The position numbers and the translations under genes were made by a program. Shown in pieces: positions 17,835 through 26,737 of a stretch of 64,000 nucleotides of DNA. The notes under the pieces are model-generated. The model ran no database searches, was not told the DNA's origin, and saw only the letters and a list, made by a program, of their open reading frames with translations. The stretch spans positions 434,001 to 498,000 of the forward strand of contig NZ_JAINVV010000001.1 in assembly GCF_019880585.1 (NCBI RefSeq). The letters run 5' to 3'. Source of the stretch: Sphingomonas colocasiae. Lineage in GTDB: Bacteria > Pseudomonadota > Alphaproteobacteria > Sphingomonadales > Sphingomonadaceae. The stretch's first letter is position 1; every line of letters starts with the position of its first letter.

Positions 17835-20209
17835 ACCTCTCCGAATATCGCGCGCGCGGCGAATGCCTCGCCGATCATCTGCCCTGGGCCGCACTCATCG
17901 CGCCAGGCATCGTGCTCAACAAGGATGGTAGCTTCCAGCGGAGCTTCCGTTTCCGGGGCCCGGATCTCGACAGCGCTACCGACGCCGAACTCGTCGCAGT
18001 ATCGGCGCGCGCCAACAATGTGCTGAAGCGCTTCGGGTCGGGCTGGGCGCTGTTCTTCGAGGCCGAGCGCCTGCCCGCGATCGGCTATCCGGCAAGCGAC
18101 TTTCCCGATCTGGGTTCTGCCCGCATCGAAGCCGAGCGGCGCGCGCAGTTCATGGACGCGGCGGGCGGGCATTTCGAGAGCCGCTACCATATGACGCTGG
18201 TCTGGCTGCCGCCTGAGGATGGCGTCGACAGCGCGGGCAATCTCCTCGTCGAGCGCCCGGGACAGGACGGCACGCGCGACTGGTCGCGCGCGCTTCAGAG
18301 CTTCCGCACCGAGACTGACCGGGCCGCCGATCTCTTCGCCGACATTCTGCCCGAGATGGCCGATCTCAGCGATGCCGAGACGCTGACCTATCTTCACGGA
18401 ACGATCTCGCCGCACCGCCATCATGTCGCGTGCCCGCCGATCCCCATGTATCTCGACGGGGTTCTGGTCGATGCCGATCTTGCTGGCGGGCTCGATCCGA
18501 TGCTCGGCGACCAGCATCTCCGCACGCTCACGATCAACGGCTTCGCCGCATCGAGCCGGCCCGGTCTGTTCGATGCGCTCAACCATCTGGGTTTCGGCTA
18601 TCGCTGGATGACCCGCTTCATCGCGCTCGATCGGACCGATGCCACCAAGCAGCTCGTGAAAACGCGGCGGCATTGGTTCAACAAGCGCAAGTCCGTCACG
18701 CAAATGCTGCGCGAGGTGATGTACAACCAGCCCGTTGAACTCACCGACAGCGATGCCGACAACAAGGTCGCCGACAGCGACACCGCACTTCAGGCGCTGG
18801 GGCAGGACTATGTCGCCTTCGGCTATCTCACCACCACGATCACGGTGATGGACGAAGATGCCCGTGCTGCCGACGAGAAGCTGCGGCGCGTCGAACGGAT
18901 CATCCATGGGCTCGGCTTCACCTGCATCCGCGAAAGCGTGAATGCGGTCGAGGCCTGGCTGTCGAGCCTGCCGGGTCATGCCTATGCCAATGTTCGCGCG
19001 CCGCTGATCCATAGCCTCAACCTCGCGCATCTGATGCCCTTGTCGTCGGTCTGGGCAGGCCCCGATCGCAACGGCCATCTCGGCGGGCCGCCCTTGCTTT
19101 TCGCAGCAACCGGCGGCGCGACGCCGTTCCGTCTCTCCACCCATGTCGGCGATGTCGGTCATATGCTGATCGTCGGCCCGACCGGTGCTGGCAAGTCTGT
19201 GCTGCTAGGACTGATGGCACTGCAGTTTCGTCGCTATTCCGGCGCGCAGGTCTATATCTTCGACAAGGGACTCTCGGCGCGCGCGGTCACGCACGCGATG
19301 GGCGGCGCGCATTTCGGGCTCGGCGTGCGGGGCGACGACGAGACGCTTGCTTTCCAGCCGCTGAGGGGGATCGACCGCCCCGACACGCGGGTCTGGGCCT
19401 CCGAATGGCTGGCCGCCTTGCTGACGCGCGATGGTGTGCCCGTCACCCCCGAGATCAAGGAGATGCTCTGGTCGGCGCTCGCCAGCCTCGCGACCGCGCC
19501 TGAGGTGGAGCGGACGCTCACTGGCCTGTCGATGTTGCTCCAGTCGAATGCGCTGCGGACCGCGCTCCAGCCCTATACGATGGAGGGGCCGTTCGGGGCC
19601 TTGCTCGATGCCGACGCCGATCAACTGACGCTCGGCGATGTCGCCTGCTTCGAAACCGAAGCGCTTCTGGCGGCCCCCAATGCGGTGGCGCCCGTACTGA
19701 CCTATCTTTTTCACGCGCTGGAAGCGCGCTTTACCGGCGCGCCGACACTGCTGCTGCTTGACGAGGCCTGGGTCTATCTTGACGATCCGCTCTTCGCCGC
19801 GCGCATCCGCGAATGGCTGAAGGTGCTGCGCAAGCGCAATGTCTCGGTGGTGTTCGCGACGCAAAGCCTCGCCGACATCGCCGACTCCAGCATTGCGCCT
19901 GCGATCATCGAGAGCTGCCCGCAGCGTATATTCCTTCCCAATGAGCGTGCCGTCGAGCCGCAGGCGCAAGCGGTCTATGCGCGCTTCGGGCTGAACGAGC
20001 GGCAGGTCGAACTTGTCGCCCGCGCAACGCCGAAGCGGCATTATTATCTCCAGTCGCGGCGCGGCAATCGCCTGTTCGATCTCGACCTTGGCCCGGAGGC
20101 GCTCGCGCTCTGCGGTTCTTCCAGCCCCGATGATCAGAAGCGCATCGACCGGCTGCTGGCCGAAGGCGGCGCGGCTGACTTCGCGGCGCGCTTCCTCGCG
20201 CGCGACTGA
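17828..20209 (+). CDS. trbE: Conjugal transfer ATPase TrbE (VirB4)
   Basis: 793 residues from a GTG start at 17828. Walker A GPTGAGKS is at 450-457 and Walker B LLLLDEAWVYL lies about 200 residues later, followed by VSVVFATQSLADI. This is the large VirB4-type ATPase that energises pilus biogenesis. The GTG start is supported by the conserved beginning LNLSEYRARGECLADHLPW and by overlap with trbD. Confidence 0.95.
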   Translation: MLNLSEYRARGECLADHLPWAALIAPGIVLNKDGSFQRSFRFRGPDLDSATDAELVAVSARANNVLKRFGSGWALFFEAERLPAIGYPASDFPDLGSARIEAERRAQFMDAAGGHFESRYHMTLVWLPPEDGVDSAGNLLVERPGQDGTRDWSRALQSFRTETDRAADLFADILPEMADLSDAETLTYLHGTISPHRHHVACPPIPMYLDGVLVDADLAGGLDPMLGDQHLRTLTINGFAASSRPGLFDALNHLGFGYRWMTRFIALDRTDATKQLVKTRRHWFNKRKSVTQMLREVMYNQPVELTDSDADNKVADSDTALQALGQDYVAFGYLTTTITVMDEDARAADEKLRRVERIIHGLGFTCIRESVNAVEAWLSSLPGHAYANVRAPLIHSLNLAHLMPLSSVWAGPDRNGHLGGPPLLFAATGGATPFRLSTHVGDVGHMLIVGPTGAGKSVLLGLMALQFRRYSGAQVYIFDKGLSARAVTHAMGGAHFGLGVRGDDETLAFQPLRGIDRPDTRVWASEWLAALLTRDGVPVTPEIKEMLWSALASLATAPEVERTLTGLSMLLQSNALRTALQPYTMEGPFGALLDADADQLTLGDVACFETEALLAAPNAVAPVLTYLFHALEARFTGAPTLLLLDEAWVYLDDPLFAARIREWLKVLRKRNVSVVFATQSLADIADSSIAPAIIESCPQRIFLPNERAVEPQAQAVYARFGLNERQVELVARATPKRHYYLQSRRGNRLFDLDLGPEALALCGSSSPDDQKRIDRLLAEGGAADFAARFLARD

Positions 20210-20251
20210 TTTTTCTCACGCAACCCATCCCCCAAGCGAAGGAGAAGTCCT

Positions 20252-20986
20252 ATGAAGAATATAATGCGTTCGATCGCGGCTGCGCTCGCCTGCACGTCTC
20301 TGGTGTCGAGCGCCGTCTTGCTGCCCGCTGCTCCGGCGGCAGCCATTCCCGTGTTCGACGCCTCCAACTATGCGCAGAATGTCCTGACCGCCGCGCGCAC
20401 GCTCCAGCAGATCAACCAGCAGATCCAGTCACTCCAGAACGAAGCGACGATGATCCTCAGCATGGATAAGAATCTGAAGAGCCTGGGGATCGACAAGATA
20501 CGCGAGATCACCGGGGCGCTGACCCGGATCGACCAGTTGATGGGGCAGGCGCAGGGCGTCGGGTTCAAGCTCGATACCGTCGAGCAGCGGCTCCGCCAGC
20601 TTTACCCCGATAGTTTCGAGGCGGCGCTGACTCGCGTCGACAGCGTTCGCAATGCCCGGGCACGACTCGACGCATCGAAGAAGGCGCTGGAACAGAGCCT
20701 CAAGACGCAGGCACGGATTGTCACGGACGTGCGCGAGGACATGACCGCGCTCGGCGAGATCGTCGGCGCAAGCCAGTCGGCCGAAGGCGCGCTTCAGGTT
20801 GGGCAAGCCACCAACCAGCTTCTCGCGCTGACGGCCAAGCAGCAGATCCAGATCCAGATGATGATGGCCGCCGAATATCAGGCCGCCGGGCTTGATCGCG
20901 CCCGCCGGCTTCAGAGCGAGGCCGAAGGCCGGGCCCGCACCAAGAAGTTCCTCGGCAACGGCCGGGCCTACACGCCCGCGCAATAG
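20252..20986 (+). CDS. trbJ: Conjugal transfer protein TrbJ (VirB5)
   Basis: 244 residues. A signal peptide ends near APAAA; the mature part begins IPVFDASNYAQNVLTAARTL and is mainly long amphipathic helices, as in VirB5-type minor pilins. AAGGAGAAG upstream of the ATG is a strong ribosome site. The trbK entry-exclusion gene that often follows is absent; a hairpin occupies the gap to trbL. Confidence 0.92.
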   Translation: MKNIMRSIAAALACTSLVSSAVLLPAAPAAAIPVFDASNYAQNVLTAARTLQQINQQIQSLQNEATMILSMDKNLKSLGIDKIREITGALTRIDQLMGQAQGVGFKLDTVEQRLRQLYPDSFEAALTRVDSVRNARARLDASKKALEQSLKTQARIVTDVREDMTALGEIVGASQSAEGALQVGQATNQLLALTAKQQIQIQMMMAAEYQAAGLDRARRLQSEAEGRARTKKFLGNGRAYTPAQ

Positions 20987-21024
20987 GCTTGGGGCGGCGG
21001 GCTTCCTCCCTGGCCCGCCGTCCC

Positions 21025-21065
21025 GCCGCGGGGCGTCGCTCCCCCCTCTCGAGGCGCCCCGCGGC
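21025..21065. other. Long hairpin between trbJ and trbL
   Basis: GCCGCGGGGCG (21025-21035) pairs perfectly with CGCCCCGCGGC (21055-21065), followed by AAATTT. It occupies the 114-bp gap where trbK often lies. It may attenuate transcription or adjust the ratio of upstream and downstream trb products. Confidence 0.5.
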
Positions 21066-21100
21066 AAATTTCCATCTTTCCCATTCAGGTGAACGCGCAC

Positions 21101-22384
21101 ATGGACGATTTAGGCGTCATCGACAGCTTCATGGACACCTTCGTCCGCTACATCGACAGCGGGTTCGGGCTCCTCGACAGCGACGTCGGCTTTCTCACCG
21201 CGACTCTCATCGGGATCGACGTCACGCTCGCCGCGCTCTTCTGGACGCTCGACGGTGCCGACGACGTTCTCGCCCGGCTGGTGAAGAAGATTATCTATGT
21301 CGGCGCTTTTGCCTTCATCATCGGCAATTTCGCGATGCTCGCGAACATCATCTTCGAAAGCTTCGCCGCGATCGGGCTGAAGGCCGGCGGTGGTGCGATC
21401 GGCGTCGATGATCTTTTGAAGCCCGGGCGCCTCGCGGGCACGGGGTTCGAAGCCGCATGGCCGCTGCTCGAACAGGCGTCCGACTTGGTCGGCCCGATCG
21501 ATTTCTTCGACAATTTCGTCCAGATCGCGGTGCTGATGATCGCCTGGGTCATCGTGATCGTCGCCTTCTTCGTGCTCGCGGTTCAGCTTTTCATTACTAT
21601 CCTGGAGTTTAAGCTCACCAGCCTCGCGGGTTTCATTCTCGTGCCCTTCGCGCTTTGGAATCGCACCAGCTTTCTCGCTGAGCGCGTGCTTGGATCGGTG
21701 GTGACCTCCGGCATCAAGGTCATGGTGCTCGCGGTCATCGTCGGCATCGGCTCTAACTATTTCGCTGACTTTACGAGCGCGCTTACGGGCGATGAGGTGT
21801 CGATTGCGCAGGCCGTCTCGCTGATGCTGGCGAGCCTTGCGATGCTTGGCCTGTCCATCTTCGGGCCCGGTATCGCGTCGGGTCTGGTTGCCGGTGCGCC
21901 GCAACTTGGCGCCGGATCTGTCGCGGGCACCGCGCTCGCCGCCGCCGGCATGGCAATGGTCGCGAAGGGCGCTGCGTCTCGGGCCGCAGGCGGTGGGCTT
22001 AGCGCGCTGCGTGCCGGGACATCGCTCGGCGCCGGTGCATCCGCCGCTTATCAACTTGGCCGCGAGACCTCAGCAGGTGGAGGTGTCGCTGGTGGGCTCG
22101 CCGGTGTTGGCCGTGCCGCGTCGGGTGCCATGCGCGCGAAGGCTGGCGAGGCGCTGGGTCTAGGCGCCGCCGCCGAGCGCGGCCGCAGTGCCGCCTTTGC
22201 TGGCCTCAATGATCGCGCGCCGTCTGGTGGCTCCAGTGCTGAGGGCGCGCCGGCCTGGGCCCGCTCGATGAGCGGCGATGCGCGGAGTCGGCATCATGCG
22301 CAGGCCGTCATTCACGCCGTTCGCGATGGCGATCGCGGCGGTAGCGGCGCCGTTCCCGACATCAAAGAGAAGGACGAGAAATGA
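21101..22384 (+). CDS. trbL: Conjugal transfer membrane protein TrbL (VirB6)
   Basis: 427 residues. The conserved start MDDLGVIDSFMDTF, followed by five to six membrane helices in the first 270 residues and a Gly/Ala/Ser-rich soluble tail, identifies VirB6/TrbL. The ATG at 21101 is preferred over the GTG at 21089 because the family begins at this point, although AGGTGA is somewhat distant. It overlaps trbF by ATGA. Confidence 0.93.
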   Translation: MDDLGVIDSFMDTFVRYIDSGFGLLDSDVGFLTATLIGIDVTLAALFWTLDGADDVLARLVKKIIYVGAFAFIIGNFAMLANIIFESFAAIGLKAGGGAIGVDDLLKPGRLAGTGFEAAWPLLEQASDLVGPIDFFDNFVQIAVLMIAWVIVIVAFFVLAVQLFITILEFKLTSLAGFILVPFALWNRTSFLAERVLGSVVTSGIKVMVLAVIVGIGSNYFADFTSALTGDEVSIAQAVSLMLASLAMLGLSIFGPGIASGLVAGAPQLGAGSVAGTALAAAGMAMVAKGAASRAAGGGLSALRAGTSLGAGASAAYQLGRETSAGGGVAGGLAGVGRAASGAMRAKAGEALGLGAAAERGRSAAFAGLNDRAPSGGSSAEGAPAWARSMSGDARSRHHAQAVIHAVRDGDRGGSGAVPDIKEKDEK

Positions 22385-23163
22385 AGTTCAGACGAACGAA
22401 CCAGCGTTATGGCGCCACGCCCGCGCCGGAGACGCCATACCAGAAGGCCAGTCAGCTTTGGGACGAACGTATCGGCGCCGCTCGCGTTCAGGCGCGCAAC
22501 TGGCGGCTGATGGCGATCGGAAGCCTCGTATTGGCGGGAGGCCTTGCCGCCAGCACGGTCTGGCAGGCGAGCCAGAGCCGCGTCATTCCCTATGTGGTCG
22601 AAGTCGATCGGTTGGGGAGTGCGCGGGCCGTCGCGCCCGTTGGCGAGGATTATCGGCCGACCGATCCGCAGATCGCATGGCATCTCGCTGCCTTCGTTCG
22701 CAAGGTTCGTTCGGTATCGACCGATCCCGCGATCGTTCGCGAGAATTGGCTCGAAGCCTATGACTATGTGACGAAGCGTGGAGCGGTCACGCTCGGGGGC
22801 TATGCCCGGGCCGCCGATCCCTTCGCCGGAGGCCGCGAAGCGAGCGTCTCGATACAGGTGACGAGCGTCGTTCGCGCATCCGATCGGTCCTTTCAGGTGA
22901 AGTGGATCGAGCGCCGTTTCGAGCGGGGCAATCTCGTCGATACCGGCCATTGGACCGGCATATTGACGATCAAGATCGACACGCCCCGTACGGCCGAGCG
23001 CGTCCGCAAGAATCCGCTTGGTCTCTATATCGACGCCATCGACTGGTCGCGCGAGATCGATGCCGCACCTCCGCCAGCTCCAGCTCGGCCGCTGCAGCCA
23101 GTGCCTGCCGACGCGCCCACCCCGCAATCTTCCCCCGACAATGGAGCCGCCGATGTCCGCTAA
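22381..23163 (+). CDS. trbF: Conjugal transfer protein TrbF (VirB8)
   Basis: 260 residues: short cytoplasmic N-terminus, a single membrane helix (about 40-62), then the periplasmic VirB8 domain with VPYVVEVD-like segment and DRSFQVKWIERRF. The C-terminal tail is Pro-rich. VirB8 is an inner-membrane scaffold of the channel. Its end overlaps the trbG start by 11 bases. Confidence 0.93.
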   Translation: MKFRRTNQRYGATPAPETPYQKASQLWDERIGAARVQARNWRLMAIGSLVLAGGLAASTVWQASQSRVIPYVVEVDRLGSARAVAPVGEDYRPTDPQIAWHLAAFVRKVRSVSTDPAIVRENWLEAYDYVTKRGAVTLGGYARAADPFAGGREASVSIQVTSVVRASDRSFQVKWIERRFERGNLVDTGHWTGILTIKIDTPRTAERVRKNPLGLYIDAIDWSREIDAAPPPAPARPLQPVPADAPTPQSSPDNGAADVR

Positions 23164-23977
23164 AATCCTAATCTTTGCCGCGCTTTGCGCTGTGCCCTCC
23201 ATGGTCTCTGCCAAAGGCAATGATCCTGAATCCATTCAGTCGGCTGTGCGCGCCGCGACCAGCGAGCCCGATCGCCAGCGCTATGTGAACGCCATACAAG
23301 TCTATGGCTGGAGCGAGGGGGCGATCTACAGCCTCCACGCCGCGCCGGAGCGTGTGAGCGATATCGCGCTCGAACCGGGCGAGGCACTTGTCTCGGTCGC
23401 CGCCGGCGATACGCTACGCTGGGTTATCGGCGATACGACCAGCGGTTCCGGCGCCGAGAAACGCGTGCATATTCTCGTGAAGCCAACGCTTCCGGGCCTT
23501 TCCACGAACATCATCATCGCGACGGACCGGCGAAGCTACCATGTTCAGCTCACCAGCGCCGCGCGCGGGGCGATGACGGGCATGCGGTGGACCTATCCGC
23601 CAAGCCTGATCGCCCTGCGTGCCGAAGCCGCTGCGGCCGAGGCACAGCCTGTGCCCGCCGTTGCAGCAGGGATTGTTCCCGAGCAATTGCGCTTCGATTA
23701 TCGGATCGGCGGCGACGTGGTTCCGTGGAAGCCGCTTCGGGTCTTCGACGATGGGCGGCAAGTCTATGTCGAGTTCGGCGCGAACCTCCCGCAGGGCGAA
23801 GCGCCGCCTCTATTTCTGATCGGCAGCACCGGCGAAGCTGAATTGGTCAATTATCGCGTCGCAGGACGCTATTATGTGGTGGATCGGCTGTTCGACGTCG
23901 CCGAACTTCGGCTCGGCACCAAGAAACAGAAGGTCGTCCGCATCACGCGCGGTGGCCGGAAGGGGCGCGGCGCATGA
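23153..23977 (+). CDS. trbG: Conjugal transfer protein TrbG (VirB9)
   Basis: 274 residues with a signal peptide (cleavage near MVSAKG) and the VirB9 pattern: IYSLHAAPERVSDIALEPGE in the N-terminal domain and RLFDVAELRLGTKKQKVVRI at the C-terminus. It forms the outer-membrane core with VirB7/VirB10. No VirB7-like lipoprotein gene is seen nearby. Confidence 0.93.
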   Translation: MSAKILIFAALCAVPSMVSAKGNDPESIQSAVRAATSEPDRQRYVNAIQVYGWSEGAIYSLHAAPERVSDIALEPGEALVSVAAGDTLRWVIGDTTSGSGAEKRVHILVKPTLPGLSTNIIIATDRRSYHVQLTSAARGAMTGMRWTYPPSLIALRAEAAAAEAQPVPAVAAGIVPEQLRFDYRIGGDVVPWKPLRVFDDGRQVYVEFGANLPQGEAPPLFLIGSTGEAELVNYRVAGRYYVVDRLFDVAELRLGTKKQKVVRITRGGRKGRGA

Positions 23978-25170
23978 CCGGCGCTATCGAACAGGCGGCT
24001 GCGCCTGACGAGGTCGAACCGGTCCGTCCAGCCAAGGTCGATCCCGAGACCTTGGTCTTGCGCGGTCGGCGCCGGCCCATCGCGCGCTTTCGCAAAGGCG
24101 CGATCATCGCGCTTGTCGGCGGCGCCTCACTGGGGCTCGCCGGCCTCAGCCTCTATGCGCTCGGTTCGCGCCCGACCATGCCCACGGTTCGTGACGACAA
24201 TGATATCGGCCTTGCACCCGAAGAATTGCGCAATGCGCCGGGCGCTTATCCCGACCCGCCCGCGCTTGGACCGAAGCTGCCGGGTGACTTGGGGCGTGCG
24301 ATAGTGGCGCATGACGATGCGATGGCTGCTCTGCCCGGAAGCGAGCCGCCGCCGATGGCAACCGAGGATCCGGAGGCGGCCGAACGCGAGCGGAAGCTTG
24401 CCGAGCAAAGGCAGATGCGCGGCGCACCCGTTCTGGTCGGGATAGGAAATCGTCCGGCGCTCGCGGCTGATGGCTTGGCGCCCGCCCCGTTTGCTCCACC
24501 CACGGCAGGCGAGGGGAGCGAGATGCAGTCGCAGGACAGCAAGCGTCGGTTCGCATCGCAGGCTGATAATGGGCCGAATGTCAGCGCACATAGGGTCGAG
24601 GTAGCGCCGTCGCCTTGGACGATCAGTGCCGGCAGCATCATCGCCGCGAGCCTGGTGACTGGGCTCAACTCCGATTTGCCGGGACTTGTGATCGCGCAGG
24701 TGACCGAGGATGCGCGCGACAGCGTGACGGGGCGGACCGTCCTCATTCCGCAAGGCGCGCGGGTGATTGGCGAATATGATAGCGTCGTCGCGTTCGGGCA
24801 GAAGCGCGCATTGCTCAAATGGCAGCGCATCCTGTTTCCCGATGGCAGCTCGATTCGGCTCGACAATCTCCCGGCGGCCGATCCATCGGGCTATGCGGGG
24901 CTCGAAGACAAAGTCGATTTTCATGAGTGGCAGCTTCTAAAGGGGATTGCACTCTCGACGCTGCTCGGCGTCGGGACCGAACTCTCCATATCGGGCGAGA
25001 GCGATCTGGTCCGGGCGCTTCGCGAATCCGCGCAGCAGAATGCAGCGAATGCCGGTCAGCAGATCACATCGAAAAATCTGAACGTGCAGCCGACGCTCAA
25101 AGTGCGGCCCGGAGCATCGCTTCGGGTCATCGTCCACCGCGACATCATCCTGAAACCCTGGAGGCGATAA
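23974..25170 (+). CDS. trbI: Conjugal transfer protein TrbI (VirB10)
   Basis: 398 residues: cytoplasmic N-terminus, one membrane helix (about 45-66), a proline-rich linker, and the VirB10 beta-barrel domain (ISAGSIIAASLVTGLNSDLPG, IPQGARVIGEYDS, LRVIVHRDIIL). It spans both membranes and gates the channel. It overlaps the next gene by a single base. Confidence 0.95.
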   Translation: MTGAIEQAAAPDEVEPVRPAKVDPETLVLRGRRRPIARFRKGAIIALVGGASLGLAGLSLYALGSRPTMPTVRDDNDIGLAPEELRNAPGAYPDPPALGPKLPGDLGRAIVAHDDAMAALPGSEPPPMATEDPEAAERERKLAEQRQMRGAPVLVGIGNRPALAADGLAPAPFAPPTAGEGSEMQSQDSKRRFASQADNGPNVSAHRVEVAPSPWTISAGSIIAASLVTGLNSDLPGLVIAQVTEDARDSVTGRTVLIPQGARVIGEYDSVVAFGQKRALLKWQRILFPDGSSIRLDNLPAADPSGYAGLEDKVDFHEWQLLKGIALSTLLGVGTELSISGESDLVRALRESAQQNAANAGQQITSKNLNVQPTLKVRPGASLRVIVHRDIILKPWRR

Positions 25171-25385
25171 TGGCAGGCATACGATTAGCGCGCCTTCCCA
25201 ATCGCACGCCGGTCAAACTCACGATCGCGATCCTGCCAGAGCTGGCAACCGCGCTTGATGCCTATGCCGCGCACTATGCCGAGACCTATGGCGAAACGGT
25301 GTCCGTCAATGAGCTGGTGCCCGCGATGCTCGAAGCGTTTCTGGAAGGCGATCGATCGTTCAAGAAAGCGCGCTCGCCACGTTAG
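25170..25385 (+). CDS. DUF2274 family protein
   Basis: 71 residues (MAGIRLARLPNRTPVKLTIAI...) matching DUF2274, a small helical family found at the end of trb operons. It is coupled to trbI by TAATG. Function is unknown. Its last 26 bases overlap the convergent HTH gene on the other strand. Confidence 0.85.
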   Translation: MAGIRLARLPNRTPVKLTIAILPELATALDAYAAHYAETYGETVSVNELVPAMLEAFLEGDRSFKKARSPR

Positions 25386-25773
25386 CCGGGTTTTCAAGCT
25401 CTATGCCGTCCAATACCCGCTCGATTTCCCTCCATGCCTTTTCGTTGCAGTTCGGCACGCGCAGCATTTCGCGCCGGAAAACCTCGCGCTGCTCTTTCAC
25501 CAGATCGCCGACGGTGTTGATATCGCAGTTGGCAAGGAGATTGGTGACGCGACGGCTAAGCCACAGATCGTTGATTTTGGTGGAGAGCGTAATTCTCGGC
25601 TCGCGCTCTGGCTCGGGCGGGACGTAAGTTTCTGCTCGGCGTCCGGCTTGGACAAGCTGACCAATCCGGCTCTTGGTTACGCCCCATCGGTCACCGATCT
25701 CTTTGTAGGTCATGCCCGAGCGGTGCATCGCGAGCGCTTCCGCGCGGCGCTTTGATGCGTCTGATTGTTTCAT
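25360..25773 (-). CDS. Small HTH protein with RNAP alpha-CTD-like C-terminus (copy 2)
   Basis: 137 residues. Residues 8-42 are a sigma-4-like helix-turn-helix (GMTYKEIGDRWGVTKSRIGQL). Residues ~78-130 (INDLWLSRRVTNLL, INTVGDLV, MLRVPNCNEKAWREIERVL) closely follow the RNA polymerase alpha C-terminal domain. The Arg and Asn of its RSAN motif and the Lys and Glu of its GKKSLTE motif have counterparts. The protein at 5469-5873 shares the whole plan. The gene is convergent with the trb operon and overlaps its last gene by 26 bases. A regulatory role on UP-element-like DNA is inferred. Confidence 0.72.
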   Translation of the reverse strand: MKQSDASKRRAEALAMHRSGMTYKEIGDRWGVTKSRIGQLVQAGRRAETYVPPEPEREPRITLSTKINDLWLSRRVTNLLANCDINTVGDLVKEQREVFRREMLRVPNCNEKAWREIERVLDGIELENPANVASALS

Positions 25774-25964
25774 GGTGCGAGCTTAGTCTCGAGCGGCACT
25801 GCAGTCTGCAATGGCGCAGCTTATAGCGATATAAGCATCACCTATATTCGCATCCATGCTTCCCTGATCGTTCTTCGCGCCCGCGCGAAAATTCCGACAA
25901 AAATTCAAATGCAAACCCGGAGGTGGCTCGACCCGAACGTCATTCGTTGTGGGAGGGATGATCG

Positions 25965-26594
25965 ATGGAGTTTTCTGGGAATAGCTGGGGCGCAGCTGAA
26001 GATGGCGATGCGTTTGAATCAAACAGCTTTCCGTCGCCTTCGCCTCATGTTTGCAATCGTTCGGACGAGCTGTCGCAGTCGATATGGTTTGAACGCTATA
26101 TCGCTCCTCACGAGCCATGGTTGCGGCGGCAACTGCTGGCTTGGGCGCGCCCCTGCGATATCGACGATATCGTTCAGGATTGCTTCGTGAAGCTTCTAGT
26201 CTCCTCGGAGGCGGGGCATCATGTCGATAATCCTTGCGGCCTGATCTATCGGGCTGCTCGCAATCTGGCGATTGACCGGCATCGGCGGAAGGCACGAGTG
26301 GAATTCATTGCCATGGATGCCGAGTTTGACGCCGCTGATGATGCAGTAAATCTGGAGCAGGCTTTCGATGCCCGATGTTCATTGGAACGCGTGGTGGAAG
26401 CGCTGAACGCAATGCCCGCGACCCGGCGCCGGATATTCCAACTGAGCCGGTTCAACGACATGCCCCACAAGGTGCTGGCTGCGGAGGTGGGGCTATCGGT
26501 GTCCGCAATCGAGAAGAATCTTCGAGCGGCAGTTGCCGTCCTGCGGCAGGCTCGCGATGAACCCGCCGAGCGTTCAATCGCCTTCGCCGATTAG
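25965..26594 (+). CDS. ECF-type RNA polymerase sigma factor
   Basis: 209 residues. Region 2 is visible as IDDIVQDCFVKLLVSSEA...NPCGLIYRAARNLAIDRHRRKAR, and region 4 as ALNAMPATRRRIFQLSRF... HKVLAAEVGLSVSAIEKNL. This resembles FecI-like ECF sigma factors, but no FecR-type anti-sigma gene is adjacent and the only TonB receptor in the window is 24 kb away. The N-terminal ~40 residues are not conserved, so the exact start is uncertain; an internal start is possible. Confidence 0.85.
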   Translation: MEFSGNSWGAAEDGDAFESNSFPSPSPHVCNRSDELSQSIWFERYIAPHEPWLRRQLLAWARPCDIDDIVQDCFVKLLVSSEAGHHVDNPCGLIYRAARNLAIDRHRRKARVEFIAMDAEFDAADDAVNLEQAFDARCSLERVVEALNAMPATRRRIFQLSRFNDMPHKVLAAEVGLSVSAIEKNLRAAVAVLRQARDEPAERSIAFAD

Positions 26595-26710
26595 GGGAAT
26601 AGGCGCACCATTTCGATATATTGCCGGTAGCTGCTTTGCGGCTTCTCCATTATCATGCGCAGTCCGGGCAGCCGCGCCTGATCGGCATCGATCGCTGCAT
26701 TGGCGCGGCG
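26591..26710 (-). pseudogene. 3' stump of an unidentified gene
   Basis: A minus-strand frame ending at the stop 26591-26593 reads ANAAIDADQARLPGLRMI followed by MEKPQSSYRQYIEMVRLFP. Its composition is protein-like, unlike shadow frames, but a stop codon (about 26708-26710) and no start lie upstream. Its stop overlaps the sigma-factor stop. It looks like the tail of a gene cut off where the defence island begins. No family is recognised. Confidence 0.35.
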
Positions 26711-26737
26711 CCCCGCTCAGCCTAGGCCCATCTTTTG

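Noticed and set aside
17822-19162. 446-codon minus-strand frame opposite trbE
   Set aside because: Shadow of the TrbE coding sequence.
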